Shown: positions 33,653-41,860 of the stretch, one piece after another | How the letters are laid out: each line of letters starts with the position of its first letter | How positions within the stretch are numbered: position 1 is the first letter of the stretch | NCBI GenBank assembly: GCA_947629975.1 | Contig: CANRFU010000004.1 | Coordinates: 1-42,987 of the forward strand | Reading direction: 5' to 3' | Source of the DNA: an uncultured Oscillospiraceae bacterium | GTDB taxonomy: Bacteria; Bacillota; Clostridia; Oscillospirales; Oscillospiraceae | Length of the DNA stretch: 42,987 nt | Position numbers and translations under genes: made by a program | Notes under the pieces: model-generated | Told to the model about the DNA's origin: nothing | Database searches by the model: none | What the model saw: the letters and a program-made list of their open reading frames with translations, nothing else

Positions 33653-33680
33653 GGGCGGCCTCCCGTATGGGAGGCCGCCC
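33653..33680. terminator. Terminator between hup and the converging FNT gene
   Basis: A perfect 12-bp stem GGGCGGCCTCCC / GGGAGGCCGCCC with loop GTAT. It lies 22 bases after the hup stop and 12 bases after the stop of the opposing gene. T runs are short on both strands. Confidence 0.75.
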
Positions 33681-33692
33681 TTCTGCGTCTCG

Positions 33693-34331
33693 TTATACGC
33701 TGGCGGCGACTTTGTCCCGCAGTTTGAAGCACAGGGGGAACAGCACGCCGCCTGCCGCGTTGCCCAGGGTGATGACGATGAGGCACAGCAGCGTCCGGGG
33801 GCTCCAGGCCCCGGCCACGGCGAAGTAGAACATGTCGGCCACGCAGTGTTCGAACCCCGCCAGGATGAACACCGTCACCCCGAACATGAGGCCCAGGTAC
33901 TTGCCGATGGGGTGGGGGTTCTTCTGGTAGCTCTCCACCGCCAGATAGATGAGGATGTTGCAGAAGATGCCCAGGAGGAACAGGGAGGGGAGGGAGTCGC
34001 CGGTCTTGGCTGCGGCCATGCCGGCGGCCTTCTCCGCCATGGCGGCCCCGACCCGGGTGGCGCGGAGGAGCAGGGCGGTCAGCTCCGCCCCCGTCAGGTT
34101 GCCCAGCCACACCAGCCCCAGGAAGCCCAGGTAGGCGGGGGTGGGCTGATTGGGCAGGGCGCACACCTTGCCGGTGAACAGGTTCAGCCCCAGGGTACAC
34201 ACCATGAACAGCCCTACGCAGAAGAACACCGCCCCCAGCACCTTATTGTCCAGGGACAGGAACACCGCGCCCCCGATGGAGATGGACGCCCCGGCCAGCA
34301 CCGCCAGCACAAAATTGTTCAGATACTTCAT
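33693..34331 (-). CDS. Formate/nitrite transporter (FNT) family protein
   Basis: A 212-residue membrane protein with about six hydrophobic helices. FVLAVLAGASISIGG at the start, LFTGKVCALP near residue 52 and AGFEHCVADMFYF near 160 correspond to FNT landmarks; the His in the last motif matches the central pore histidine of FocA. It is about 50-60 residues shorter than typical FocA/NirC, chiefly at the cytoplasmic N-terminus, as in some clostridial members. Substrate (formate, nitrite, lactate or hydrosulfide) cannot be assigned. ATG at 34331, 12 bases after rqcP, with GAGGAGG upstream. Confidence 0.85.
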   Translation of the reverse strand: MKYLNNFVLAVLAGASISIGGAVFLSLDNKVLGAVFFCVGLFMVCTLGLNLFTGKVCALPNQPTPAYLGFLGLVWLGNLTGAELTALLLRATRVGAAMAEKAAGMAAAKTGDSLPSLFLLGIFCNILIYLAVESYQKNPHPIGKYLGLMFGVTVFILAGFEHCVADMFYFAVAGAWSPRTLLCLIVITLGNAAGGVLFPLCFKLRDKVAASV

Positions 34332-34343
34332 GAGAGACCCTCC

Positions 34344-34583
34344 TCAAAGCTGTTTGTACATGGCCCCGGCGTCAGCCTTGCCCACGATCTCGGCCACCGA
34401 CAGCACCTCTACCTTTACGGTCTTGTCGCCGAATTTCAGCTCCAACACGTCCCCAATCTTCACGTCGTAGGAGGCCCGGGCCTCCTTGCCGTTTGCCAGG
34501 ATGCGGCCGTTGTCGCAGGCCTCGTTGGCCACGGTGCGCCGCTTGATGAGCCGGGAGACCTTCAACCACTTGTCCAGACGCAT
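34344..34583 (-). CDS. rqcP: RNA-binding S4-domain protein RqcP
   Basis: A 79-residue single S4 domain starting MRLDKWLKVSRLIKRRTVAN, with ILANGKEARASYDVKIGD in the RNA-binding loop region. The length and sequence match RqcP (YabO in Bacillus, Hsp15-like), which acts with RqcH on 50S subunits to add alanine tails to stalled nascent chains. It is 13 bases after the helicase gene and 12 before the FNT gene; rqcH is not in the window. Confidence 0.9.
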   Translation of the reverse strand: MRLDKWLKVSRLIKRRTVANEACDNGRILANGKEARASYDVKIGDVLELKFGDKTVKVEVLSVAEIVGKADAGAMYKQL

Positions 34584-34596
34584 AAGTAATGCTCCT

Positions 34597-37146
34597 TTAC
34601 AGTTTTTTGAGGTATTGGGCGGCGGACTTCAGCATCAGCCGCTTGGTGCCCACCCCGTCGAAGGCGATCTCCAGCAGCACATCGCCGCCGATCTTCTGGG
34701 CGGAGGTCACCATCCCCCGGCCGAAGGCCTTGTGCTCCACCGCGTCCCCCGGCTGGATGCCGGGCAGGGAGACGGGGGGCTTGGCCGCCCCGCCCCCTGT
34801 GGCGGATGGCCGGGAGGACGCGGGCCGGGAGGCGGGAGCCCCCGGCCTGGGATGGGCGGAGGCCGCCTCCGGCCGGCGGGGATAGCCGCCGGTATAGCTG
34901 CCCGTATTCCGTTCCCGGACGGGCCAGCCGCCGGCGGCGCGGCCCTCGCGCCCATAGGGACTCCGGTAGGAGGGACGGGGGGTCTGGTCGAAGTCGTCCC
35001 AGTCCCGGTCACGGGCGGCGTAGGGGTCTAAGTAGGACCGGCCGGAGGCCTCGATGAGCTCCGCCGGGATCTCCCCCGCGAACCGGGAGGGCCGGTTGTT
35101 GGCGGTGTGGCCAAAGAGCATCCGCTGCCCCGCGCAGGTGAGCACCAGCCGTTCCTTGGCCCGGGTGAGGGCCACGTAGCACAGCCGCCGCTCCTCCTCC
35201 ATCTCCTCCTGCTCCCCGATGGAGCGGAGGCCGGGGAAGATGCCCTCCTCCATGCCCACCACGAACACCACCGGGAACTCCAGCCCCTTGGCGGAGTGCA
35301 TGGTCATGAGGACCACCGCGTCCTCGCCGGGGTCGTGGCTGTCGATGTCGGTGTACAGGGCGACTTCGTCCAGAAAGCCGGCCAGGGAGGGCTCCTCGGC
35401 GTTCTCCATGTACCCGTTGATGGAGGTCAGCAGCTCCCGCACGTTCTCTAAGCGGGTGCGGCTCTCCACGTCGTTTTTCATCTGGAGCATGGCGGCGTAG
35501 CCGGTGCGGGAGACCACCTCGTCATAAAAGGCGGGCAGCTCCATGGTCTGGGACAGGCCGGTCAGCTCCTCCATGAGCTTCACGAACTGGCCCAGCCGGG
35601 CGGCGGATTTCTGCAGGTCCGGCCAGTCGGCGGCGTGGGAGATGACCTCCCACAGGGACAGTCCCTTTTCCGCCGCGATGGCCCGGGCCTTGTCCACGGT
35701 GGTGTTCCCGATGCCCCTGGGCGGGTTGTTGATGATACGGCTCAGCCGCAGATCGTCGGCGTGGTTGTGGACGGCGCAGAGGTAGGACAGCATGTCCTTC
35801 ACCTCCGCCCGGTCGAAGAACCTTGTGCCCCCGATGACCCGGTAGGGGATGCCGTTGCGTTTCAGGGCCACTTCCAGCTGGTTGGACTGGGCGTTCATCC
35901 GGTAGAGGACGGCGTGATCCTTCCACTTCCGGCCCGCCCGCCAGCCGTCCATGATCTGCCCCGCCACGTACTGGGCCTCGTCGCTCTCGTTCATGGCGGT
36001 GTAGAGGGTGACCTTGTCCCCCTCTCTGCCCGCCGTCCACAGCTCCTTGCCCTTGCGGCTCTGGTTGTTCTGGATGACCGCGTTGGCCGCCGCCAGGATG
36101 TTTTTGGTGGAGCGGTAGTTCTGCTCCAGCCGGATGGTGCGGCAGTCCCGGTACTGGTCCTCAAAGGAGAGGATGTTCTCGATGGTGGCCCCCCGGAACC
36201 GGTAGATGGACTGGTCGTCGTCCCCCACCACGCAGATGTTCTTCCGGCCCCCGGCCAGCAGGGAGGCCAGCAGATATTGCAGATTGTTGGTGTCCTGGTA
36301 CTCGTCGATGAGTACGTAGCGGAATTTTCTCTGATAATATTCCCGTACGTCATCGTGCTCCTGGAGCAGCCGCACCGTGTGGAGGATGATGTCGTCGAAG
36401 TCCAGGGCCCCGGCCTCCCACAGCCGCTTCTCATAGGCGGCGTACAGCCGGGCGATCCTCTGCAGCCGGTAGTCCCCGGAGCTGTCCGCGTCCTTTGTGA
36501 AGTCGGCGGAGAGCTGGAGTTTGTCTTTGGCCCTGGAGATGGCCGCCAGCACCGAGCGGGGCGGGAACTGCTTGTCGTCCATGTTCAGTTCCTTGAGGCA
36601 GTCCTTCATCACCCGCACCGAGTCGTCGGTGTCGTAGATGGTGAAGGAGGCGGGGAACCCCAGCTTTTCGATGTCCCGGCGCAGGATGCGCACGCAGGCG
36701 GAGTGGAAGGTGGAGGCCCAGATGTCGTTTGCCGAGGGCCCCAGCATTTTGGCGAGGCGCTCTTTCAGCTCCCCCGCCGCCTTGTTGGTAAAGGTGATGG
36801 CGATGATGGTCCAGGGGGGCGCCGGATCCACGGCGCACAGCCGGTCGGCCCGGTCCTTTTGCGCCTTGTCGGGGTGGGCGGCGTAAGTCCTCAGAAAGGC
36901 CAGGTCGTCCTCGGTGATCCAGTCCGGCACGTCCTCGCAGTCGGAGCCCTTGCCGTAGCGGATGAGGTTGGCCACCCGGTGGATGAGCACGGTGGTCTTG
37001 CCCGAGCCCGCCCCCGCCAGCAGCAGGAGGGGCCCCTCGGTGGCCAGCACGGCCTTGCGCTGCTCCGGGTTCAGGGTTTTGTAGTTCAGGGCGATGGCGG
37101 CCCGGCGGGCCCGGCAGAATTCCAGTTGTTGGCTGGGAGACAGCAT
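34597..37146 (-). CDS. pcrA: UvrD/PcrA-type 3'-5' DNA helicase
   Basis: A superfamily 1A helicase of 849 residues. Visible motifs: LNPEQRKAV (Q motif, near 25), GAGSGKT (45-51), AITFTNKAA, DEYQDTN (near 278), GDDDQSIYRFRGA, QNYRSTKNILAAAN, VVLMTMHSAKGLEF and YVALTRAKERL. A basic Pro/Arg/Gly-rich linker after residue 680 leads to a C-terminal Tudor-like region (GDAVEHKAFGRGMV), which in PcrA contacts RNA polymerase. It is about 110 residues longer than Bacillus PcrA, mainly in a loop near residues 75-105 and in the linker. It heads the pcrA-rqcP-FNT operon. Confidence 0.95.
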   Translation of the reverse strand: MLSPSQQLEFCRARRAAIALNYKTLNPEQRKAVLATEGPLLLLAGAGSGKTTVLIHRVANLIRYGKGSDCEDVPDWITEDDLAFLRTYAAHPDKAQKDRADRLCAVDPAPPWTIIAITFTNKAAGELKERLAKMLGPSANDIWASTFHSACVRILRRDIEKLGFPASFTIYDTDDSVRVMKDCLKELNMDDKQFPPRSVLAAISRAKDKLQLSADFTKDADSSGDYRLQRIARLYAAYEKRLWEAGALDFDDIILHTVRLLQEHDDVREYYQRKFRYVLIDEYQDTNNLQYLLASLLAGGRKNICVVGDDDQSIYRFRGATIENILSFEDQYRDCRTIRLEQNYRSTKNILAAANAVIQNNQSRKGKELWTAGREGDKVTLYTAMNESDEAQYVAGQIMDGWRAGRKWKDHAVLYRMNAQSNQLEVALKRNGIPYRVIGGTRFFDRAEVKDMLSYLCAVHNHADDLRLSRIINNPPRGIGNTTVDKARAIAAEKGLSLWEVISHAADWPDLQKSAARLGQFVKLMEELTGLSQTMELPAFYDEVVSRTGYAAMLQMKNDVESRTRLENVRELLTSINGYMENAEEPSLAGFLDEVALYTDIDSHDPGEDAVVLMTMHSAKGLEFPVVFVVGMEEGIFPGLRSIGEQEEMEEERRLCYVALTRAKERLVLTCAGQRMLFGHTANNRPSRFAGEIPAELIEASGRSYLDPYAARDRDWDDFDQTPRPSYRSPYGREGRAAGGWPVRERNTGSYTGGYPRRPEAASAHPRPGAPASRPASSRPSATGGGAAKPPVSLPGIQPGDAVEHKAFGRGMVTSAQKIGGDVLLEIAFDGVGTKRLMLKSAAQYLKKL

Positions 37147-37175
37147 GAGATCAGTCCTTCGTGTGTAGTACTGCC

Positions 37176-37204
37176 ATTATAGCAGAAGGAACGGGGAAGG
37201 GCAA
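37176..37204 (-). promoter_or_regulatory. Sigma-A promoter of the helicase operon
   Basis: On the minus strand TTGCCC (37204-37199), 17 bases, then a perfect TATAAT (37181-37176), about 30 bases before the helicase ATG. Confidence 0.8.
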
Positions 37205-37239
37205 TTTTTATTTTCCCGGCAAGGGCATTTGATCGGATA

Positions 37240-37248
37240 TGGTATAAA
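37240..37248 (+). promoter_or_regulatory. Possible extended -10 promoter of the M23 protein gene
   Basis: TGG-TATAAA (hexamer 37243-37248) lies about 40 bases before the ATG with no recognisable -35. A sporulation sigma factor is possible given the SpoIIQ-like product, but no clear sigma-F, -E or -G sequence was recognised. Confidence 0.4.
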
Positions 37249-37288
37249 CTCCCTCCCGCCTGTCCACAATAGGGCCGGAGGTGTTATC

Positions 37289-38077
37289 ATGAACAAGAAA
37301 CGCAGCTGGCTCGAAACCCTTGGGGACTTTATCTCGGGGAAGGGATTCTATCTGGTGGTGCTGGTGTGCGTGGCGGCCATCGCCCTGTCCGGTTACTATC
37401 TGGTGCGGGGCGTCCGGGGCACCCTGGATGACGCGGGCGGCCAGCCCGTGTCGGGCACGGCCCACATCGCCGAGAGCAGCCCGCCCACGGTAAAACCGTC
37501 GTCCGCCCCCACGGCGAAGCCGTCCGCGGCGCCCACCGCGAAGCCCACGGCCCCCGCCGCCACCGACGCGCCGGCGTCCACGCCCGCCCCCACGGCGAAG
37601 CCGTCCGCCGCGCCCACCGCAAAGCCCACCGCGCCCGCTACCGCCGCGCCCGCGCCCACCCCTGCCGCCCTGGTCTTTACATGGCCGGTGAACGGCTCGG
37701 TGCTGGCCGACTTCTCGGTGGACGCCCTGGCCTATGACGTGACCATGGCCGACTGGCGCACCCACGCCGGCCTGGACCTGTCCGCCGATGTGGGCACCAA
37801 GGTCAAAGCCGCCGCCGCCGGCACCGTGGCCTCCGTCGAACAGGACGACCTGATGGGCACGGTGGTGACCATCGACCACGGCGACGGACTCACCAGCGTG
37901 TACGCCAACCTGGCGGCCACCCCCACCGTGAAGAAGGGGGACAGCGTGACCACCGGAACCGTGATCGGCGCGGTGGGCCGCACCGCCGCCGCCGAGATCG
38001 GCCAGGCCAACCACCTGCACTTCGCTATGTATAAGGACGACAGGGCGGTGGACCCCAGGGATTACCTGCCCCAGTGA
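37289..38077 (+). CDS. M23-family peptidoglycan endopeptidase, SpoIIQ-like
   Basis: A 262-residue membrane-anchored protein. It has a short cytoplasmic part, one membrane helix (about residues 19-40), a Pro/Ala/Lys/Thr-rich linker (about 68-127) and a C-terminal M23 (LytM) domain. The zinc ligands appear complete: HAGLD (H159, D163) and HLH (H242, H244). Bacillus SpoIIQ has lost some ligands while clostridial SpoIIQ keeps them, so the protein could be the SpoIIQ of the engulfment channel or a vegetative wall hydrolase. ATG at 37289 after GGAGG; the frame is open 20 codons upstream but without a ribosome site. Confidence 0.85.
   Translation: MNKKRSWLETLGDFISGKGFYLVVLVCVAAIALSGYYLVRGVRGTLDDAGGQPVSGTAHIAESSPPTVKPSSAPTAKPSAAPTAKPTAPAATDAPASTPAPTAKPSAAPTAKPTAPATAAPAPTPAALVFTWPVNGSVLADFSVDALAYDVTMADWRTHAGLDLSADVGTKVKAAAAGTVASVEQDDLMGTVVTIDHGDGLTSVYANLAATPTVKKGDSVTTGTVIGAVGRTAAAEIGQANHLHFAMYKDDRAVDPRDYLPQ
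37508..37639 (+). repeat. Tandem repeat encoding the PTAKPSAAPTAKPTAPA linker
   Basis: Two 51-base copies (37508-37558 and 37589-37639) lie exactly 81 bases apart and differ at only a few positions. They encode the proline/lysine-rich spacer between the membrane helix and the M23 domain. Copy number may vary between strains. Confidence 0.85.
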
Positions 38078-38116
38078 CACAAAAGGCCCGGCGCGCCGCG
38101 CGCCGGGCGTTTTGTG
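38078..38116 (+). terminator. Intrinsic terminator after the M23 gene
   Basis: GCCCGGCGCG (38086-38095) pairs perfectly with CGCGCCGGGC (38099-38108), flanked by CACAAAA and TTTTGTG, which extend the stem past one mismatch. It begins at the base after the stop codon. Confidence 0.85.
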
Positions 38117-38147
38117 CGCTTTGCCCCTTCCATTTTGCGCGAAAAGG

Positions 38148-38156
38148 TGATATAAT
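38148..38156 (+). promoter_or_regulatory. Promoter of the MATE gene (extended -10)
   Basis: TGA-TATAAT: a perfect -10 at 38151-38156 with an upstream TG, 34 bases before the start codon. The -35 region (TTCCAT at 17 bases) is poor. Confidence 0.6.
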
Positions 38157-38189
38157 CCCCCCGAACGCTGAAAAGGGGAGGATGGGCCT

Positions 38190-39566
38190 TTGTCAGACCG
38201 GGAAAACGACTTCTCCCAGGGGATCATCCCCGGCAACATCATGAAGCTGGCCCTGCCCATGACGGCAGCCCAGCTGGTGAACGTGCTGTACAGCGTGGTG
38301 GACCGCATCTACTTAGGGCATCTGCCGGACAGCGACCACCTGGCCCTCACCGGCATCGGGGTGGCCATGCCCATCATCACCATCCTCATGGGCTTCGCCA
38401 ACCTGTGCGGCACCGGCGGCGCGCCCCTGTGCTCCATCAGCCGGGGGGAGGGAGACGACGGGGAGGCCGAGCGCATCCTGGGCAACTCCTTTACCCTGCT
38501 GCTGATCCTGGGGGTGCTGTCCACCGCCTTTTTCCTGGTGTTCAAACGGCCCATCCTCTATCTGTTCGGCGCCAGCGACGCCACCTTCCCCTACGCCGAC
38601 GGCTATATGACCATCTACCTCTGCGGCACCCTGTTCGTGATGATCAGCCTGGGGATGAATCCCTTCATCAACGCCCAGGGCTTCGGCCGCACCGGGATGA
38701 TGACCGTCCTGCTGGGGGCGGCTGCCAACATCGTATTGGATCCCATCCTCATCTTCGGCTTCCACATGGGGGTCCAGGGGGCGGCCCTGGCCACCATCGT
38801 CTCCCAGGGGCTGTCCGCCGTGTGGGTGCTGGCCTTCCTGGTGGGGAAGAAGGCCATCCTGCGGCTGAAGCTCCCCTGTCTCCGGTTGGAGATCGGGCGG
38901 GTGAAGCGCATCGTGGCCCTGGGCCTGTCCGGCTTCTTCGTGAACCTGACCAACAGCCTGGTCCAAGTGGTGTGCAACGCCACCCTCCAGGCCTACGGCG
39001 GCGACCCCTACGTGGGGGTGATGACCATCATCAACTCCCTCCGGGAGGTGTTCATCATGCCGGTCCACGGCCTCACCAACGGCTCCCAGCCGGTGGAGGG
39101 CTACAACTACGGCGCCCGGAAATACCAGCGCGTCCGGGAGTCCATCCGGTTCAGCGTGGGGATCACGGTGGTCTACTCCGCCCTGTTCTGGGCGGTGGCC
39201 ATGGCCTTCCCCGGCCTGCTCATCCGGATCTTCAACGACTCCCCGGATATCATCGCCATCGGCGTCCCCGCCCTGCGGATCTACTTCGGGATGTTCCTCT
39301 TCATGTCCCTCCAGCTGGCGGGGCAGGGGGTGTTTACCGGCCTGGGCCGGTCCAAACAGGCGGTGTTCTTCTCGCTTCTGCGCAAGGCCATCATCAACGC
39401 GCCGCTGACCGTGCTGCTGCCCCTGTGGGGGATGGGTACCACCGGCGTGTTCGTAGCGGAGGCGGTCTCCCAGCTGGTGGGCGGGCTGGCCTGCTTCATC
39501 ACCATGTACTTCACCGTATATCGGCCCCTGGGCCGCCTGGCCGACGGCGAGCCGCCGGAGGGGTGA
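38190..39566 (+). CDS. MATE-family multidrug/metabolite efflux transporter
   Basis: A 458-residue MOP-superfamily transporter with 12 predicted membrane helices in two halves. The N-terminal IMKLALPMTAAQLVNVLYSVVDRIYLG, then GTGGAPLCSISRGEGD, and in the second half VHGLTNGSQPVEGYNYGA are typical of MATE proteins, which extrude drugs or metabolites using H+ or Na+. The start is TTG at 38190, seven bases after GGGGAGG; no suitable ATG is in frame. It has its own promoter, and the regulator gene follows after 48 bases, so the sensor pair could control or be co-transcribed with it. Confidence 0.93.
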   Translation: MSDRENDFSQGIIPGNIMKLALPMTAAQLVNVLYSVVDRIYLGHLPDSDHLALTGIGVAMPIITILMGFANLCGTGGAPLCSISRGEGDDGEAERILGNSFTLLLILGVLSTAFFLVFKRPILYLFGASDATFPYADGYMTIYLCGTLFVMISLGMNPFINAQGFGRTGMMTVLLGAAANIVLDPILIFGFHMGVQGAALATIVSQGLSAVWVLAFLVGKKAILRLKLPCLRLEIGRVKRIVALGLSGFFVNLTNSLVQVVCNATLQAYGGDPYVGVMTIINSLREVFIMPVHGLTNGSQPVEGYNYGARKYQRVRESIRFSVGITVVYSALFWAVAMAFPGLLIRIFNDSPDIIAIGVPALRIYFGMFLFMSLQLAGQGVFTGLGRSKQAVFFSLLRKAIINAPLTVLLPLWGMGTTGVFVAEAVSQLVGGLACFITMYFTVYRPLGRLADGEPPEG

Positions 39567-39614
39567 GCGGGGACGGCCATTCCCGTGTGTCTGTCGGAAC
39601 GGAGGGGAGCAGAC

Positions 39615-40331
39615 GTGAGAAACATCGCCATCGTGGAGGACGAGGACGCCGCCGCCCAGCGGCTGGCGGAATATGTGCAGCGGTACGCCGCCGGGACCGG
39701 CCAGGAGTTCAACGTCGTCCGTTTCCCCAACGGCGCGGAATTCCTCCGGGACTATCAGACGGTATACGCCGTGGTGTTCATGGACATCCAGATGCCGGAG
39801 AAAAACGGCATGGACACCGCCATCGAACTGCGGAAGCATGACAGGAACGTCTCCCTCATGTTCATCACCAACCTGGCCCAGTACGCCCTGCGGGGGTATG
39901 AGGTGGACGCGGTGAGCTACCTGCTCAAGCCGGTGAGCTATTACGACTTCTCCCTGAAGTTCAAAAAGGCACTGGATATCTACGTCATGAACGAGGAGCG
40001 GTCCTTTACGGTGAACACTCCGGGCGGGCTGTGCCGAATCTCCACCGATAAGCTGATGTATGTGGAGATCATTCGCCACCGGCTGTACTACCACCTGATC
40101 GACGACGTGATCGAGATGACCGGCATCCTCTCCAATGTGGAGCGGGAACTCAGCGCCCACGGGTTCCTGCGCTGCAACAAGTGCTATCTGGTGAACCCCA
40201 AGTTCATCACCCGGGTGAAGGGGTACGACGTGCGGATCGGCAACGAGACCCTGCAGATCAGCCGCCCCCGCCGGGCGGAGTTCATGGCGGAGCTGGCCAA
40301 CTGGTACGCCGGCTCCAGAGGGGAGGGGTGA
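39615..40331 (+). CDS. LytTR-family response regulator
   Basis: A 238-residue response regulator of the AgrA/LytR type. The receiver domain (1-120) keeps the acidic pair E8/D9, the phosphoryl-accepting D57 (VVFMDIQMP), T85 and K105 (YLLKPVS). A LytTR DNA-binding domain (about 133-235) follows, with LMYVEIIRHRLYYH and FLRCNKCYLVNPKFI. The start is GTG at 39615 with GGAGGGGAG upstream. The cognate kinase starts three bases after its stop. No peptide-signal gene (AgrD-like) was found next to it. Confidence 0.92.
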   Translation: MRNIAIVEDEDAAAQRLAEYVQRYAAGTGQEFNVVRFPNGAEFLRDYQTVYAVVFMDIQMPEKNGMDTAIELRKHDRNVSLMFITNLAQYALRGYEVDAVSYLLKPVSYYDFSLKFKKALDIYVMNEERSFTVNTPGGLCRISTDKLMYVEIIRHRLYYHLIDDVIEMTGILSNVERELSAHGFLRCNKCYLVNPKFITRVKGYDVRIGNETLQISRPRRAEFMAELANWYAGSRGEG

Positions 40332-40333
40332 CG

Positions 40334-41728
40334 ATGGAGATCGGATTCGTCTACCGGGCGATCATATTGGAGTTCCTGTTTGAGCTGTATGTGTTCTATT
40401 TCCTCATCGCCGGGAAGCTGGACCGGGCCCCCCGGTTCCCCCTCCGGTTTCTGGCGGGTGCGGCGGCCATGCTGGCTGTCGCCTTCCCGGTGGCCTGTTT
40501 CTATCAGACCTTTGGCGGCAACGTGTGGGGACGCAGCTTCCTCTACCTGTTCCTGTTCGCCGCTTCGGTGCTCCAGATGGGCTTCTGCTTTGAGGAGCGG
40601 CGCTCCACCGTGCTGTTCTGCTGCTCCATGGCCTACGCCGCCCAGAACATGACCTACAAGCTGTTCCTCCTGCTGTGGTGCGGCCTGCGGCAGACCGGCG
40701 TCTGCGACGGATGGGGGGAGCGGTTTGAGCTCTACTACCATCTGCTCTATTACATCTTCTTCTTCGCGGCCGCGGCGGCGGTGTACTTCCTCCTGGTCCG
40801 GCGGCTGCTGCCCTATCTGTCCAACCGGCGGCTGGATCACGGCCTGCTGGCCCTGTCCCTGCTGATCCTGGGCCTGACGGTGATTCTGTGCTCCTTTGAG
40901 GACATCTATTTCGACGCCCTCAGCGTGGGCGGGGAGAACCGCTTTGAGGTGTGGGAGTACTTCGTGCTGCGGCAGACGGGGAACTGCTTCTCGGTGATCT
41001 GCTGCGCCGTGGTGCTGCTGCTCAGCTTCAAGACGGTGGAGGCGAAGGAGCTCCAGCAGCAGCTGGCCTATCTCCGCCACGCCATCCACCAGAGCCAGCG
41101 GCAGTATGAGATCTCCAAGGACACCATCGACCTCATCAACGTGAAGTGCCACGACATCCGCTACCGGCTGGGGACCATGGCCACGGCCGGCGAAGGGGTG
41201 ACGGCGGAGGCGGTGGACGACCTGCAGAAGTCCATCTCCATCTACGACTCCGCCGTGGAGACGGGCAACCATCTGCTGGACGTGCTGCTCACCGAAAAGA
41301 GCCTCTACTGCGAGCAGCACGGCATCACCTTCTCCTGCATGGCCGACGGGGGGCGGCTGTCCTTTCTCCGGGACGGCGATCTGTACTGCCTGTTCGGCAA
41401 TATCATCGACAACGCCCTGGAGGCCGCCCGCCGGGTTCCCGACCGGGAGCGCCGGGTGGTGAACCTGGTGGTGAAGGCCCGGGGGGACATCCTGCTGATC
41501 CAGGAGGACAACTACTTCGAGGGGGAGCTGACCTTCAAAGACGGCCTGCCCCTGACCACCAAGGAGGACAAGGGGTACCACGGCTTCGGCACCCAGTCCA
41601 TCCGCATGATCGTCCGCCAGTACGGCGGGGAGATGACCGCTTCGGCGGAGGACGGGGTGTTCCACCTGAACATCCTGTTCGCGCCGGAGTCCGTCAGTCC
41701 AGCTTCTGGAAGCGGAGCGACAGAATAA
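40334..41728 (+). CDS. GHKL-domain sensor histidine kinase (AgrC-like)
   Basis: A 464-residue membrane kinase. Six to seven hydrophobic segments fill residues 6-232, followed by a coiled-coil linker and a GHKL kinase core: the phospho-accepting H273 in KCHDIRYRL, the N-box GNIIDNALEA (355-364) and the glycine loop GYHGFGT (414-420). The plan is that of AgrC-type sensors paired with LytTR regulators. The Asp-Xaa-Gly box of the ATP site is not clear (QEDNYFEGEL occupies it), as in other members of this subgroup. The ligand is unknown. It is followed by a terminator, then the GH16 lipoprotein gene. Confidence 0.9.
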   Translation: MEIGFVYRAIILEFLFELYVFYFLIAGKLDRAPRFPLRFLAGAAAMLAVAFPVACFYQTFGGNVWGRSFLYLFLFAASVLQMGFCFEERRSTVLFCCSMAYAAQNMTYKLFLLLWCGLRQTGVCDGWGERFELYYHLLYYIFFFAAAAAVYFLLVRRLLPYLSNRRLDHGLLALSLLILGLTVILCSFEDIYFDALSVGGENRFEVWEYFVLRQTGNCFSVICCAVVLLLSFKTVEAKELQQQLAYLRHAIHQSQRQYEISKDTIDLINVKCHDIRYRLGTMATAGEGVTAEAVDDLQKSISIYDSAVETGNHLLDVLLTEKSLYCEQHGITFSCMADGGRLSFLRDGDLYCLFGNIIDNALEAARRVPDRERRVVNLVVKARGDILLIQEDNYFEGELTFKDGLPLTTKEDKGYHGFGTQSIRMIVRQYGGEMTASAEDGVFHLNILFAPESVSPASGSGATE

Positions 41729-41747
41729 GTAATTAAAAAGCAGTTGG

Positions 41748-41782
41748 AGGAACGCCCATTGTCAGTGGGCGTTCCTTTTTTT
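41748..41782 (+). terminator. Intrinsic terminator after the sensor kinase gene
   Basis: AGGAACGCCCA (41748-41758) pairs with TGGGCGTTCCT (41766-41776) around a seven-base loop and is followed by a run of Ts to 41782. It lies 19 bases after the stop codon. Confidence 0.88.
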
Positions 41783-41787
41783 ATAAT
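41759..41787 (+). promoter_or_regulatory. Promoter of the GH16 gene, embedded in the terminator
   Basis: TTGTCA (41759-41764), a 17-base spacer and a perfect TATAAT (41782-41787). The -35 lies in the loop of the preceding terminator hairpin, and the spacer is the 3' arm and T run. The start point would be near 41794, about 67 bases before the GH16 ATG. Confidence 0.75.
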
Positions 41788-41798
41788 GCAGGCAAGTT

Positions 41799-41835
41799 CC
41801 GGCCCGGCGGAAAAAGTGACCGGCGGGGCGGAAAA
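41799..41835 (+). repeat. Pair of 16-base direct repeats in the GH16 leader, 21 bp apart
   Basis: CCGGCCCGGCGGAAAA (41799-41814) and CCGGCGGGGCGGAAAA (41820-41835) agree at 14 of 16 bases, start to start 21 bp, i.e. two helical turns. A third CGGAAAA follows ten bases later at 41839. The spacing suits a dimeric activator or repressor such as a LytTR regulator, but the sequence is not the LytTR consensus. Confidence 0.55.
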
Positions 41836-41860
41836 TATCGGAAAAAAGGAGCGAGATCAC

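Noticed and set aside
37508-37639. Possible CRISPR-like repeats in the M23 gene
   Set aside because: The repeats are in frame, code for a proline-rich linker and have only two copies.
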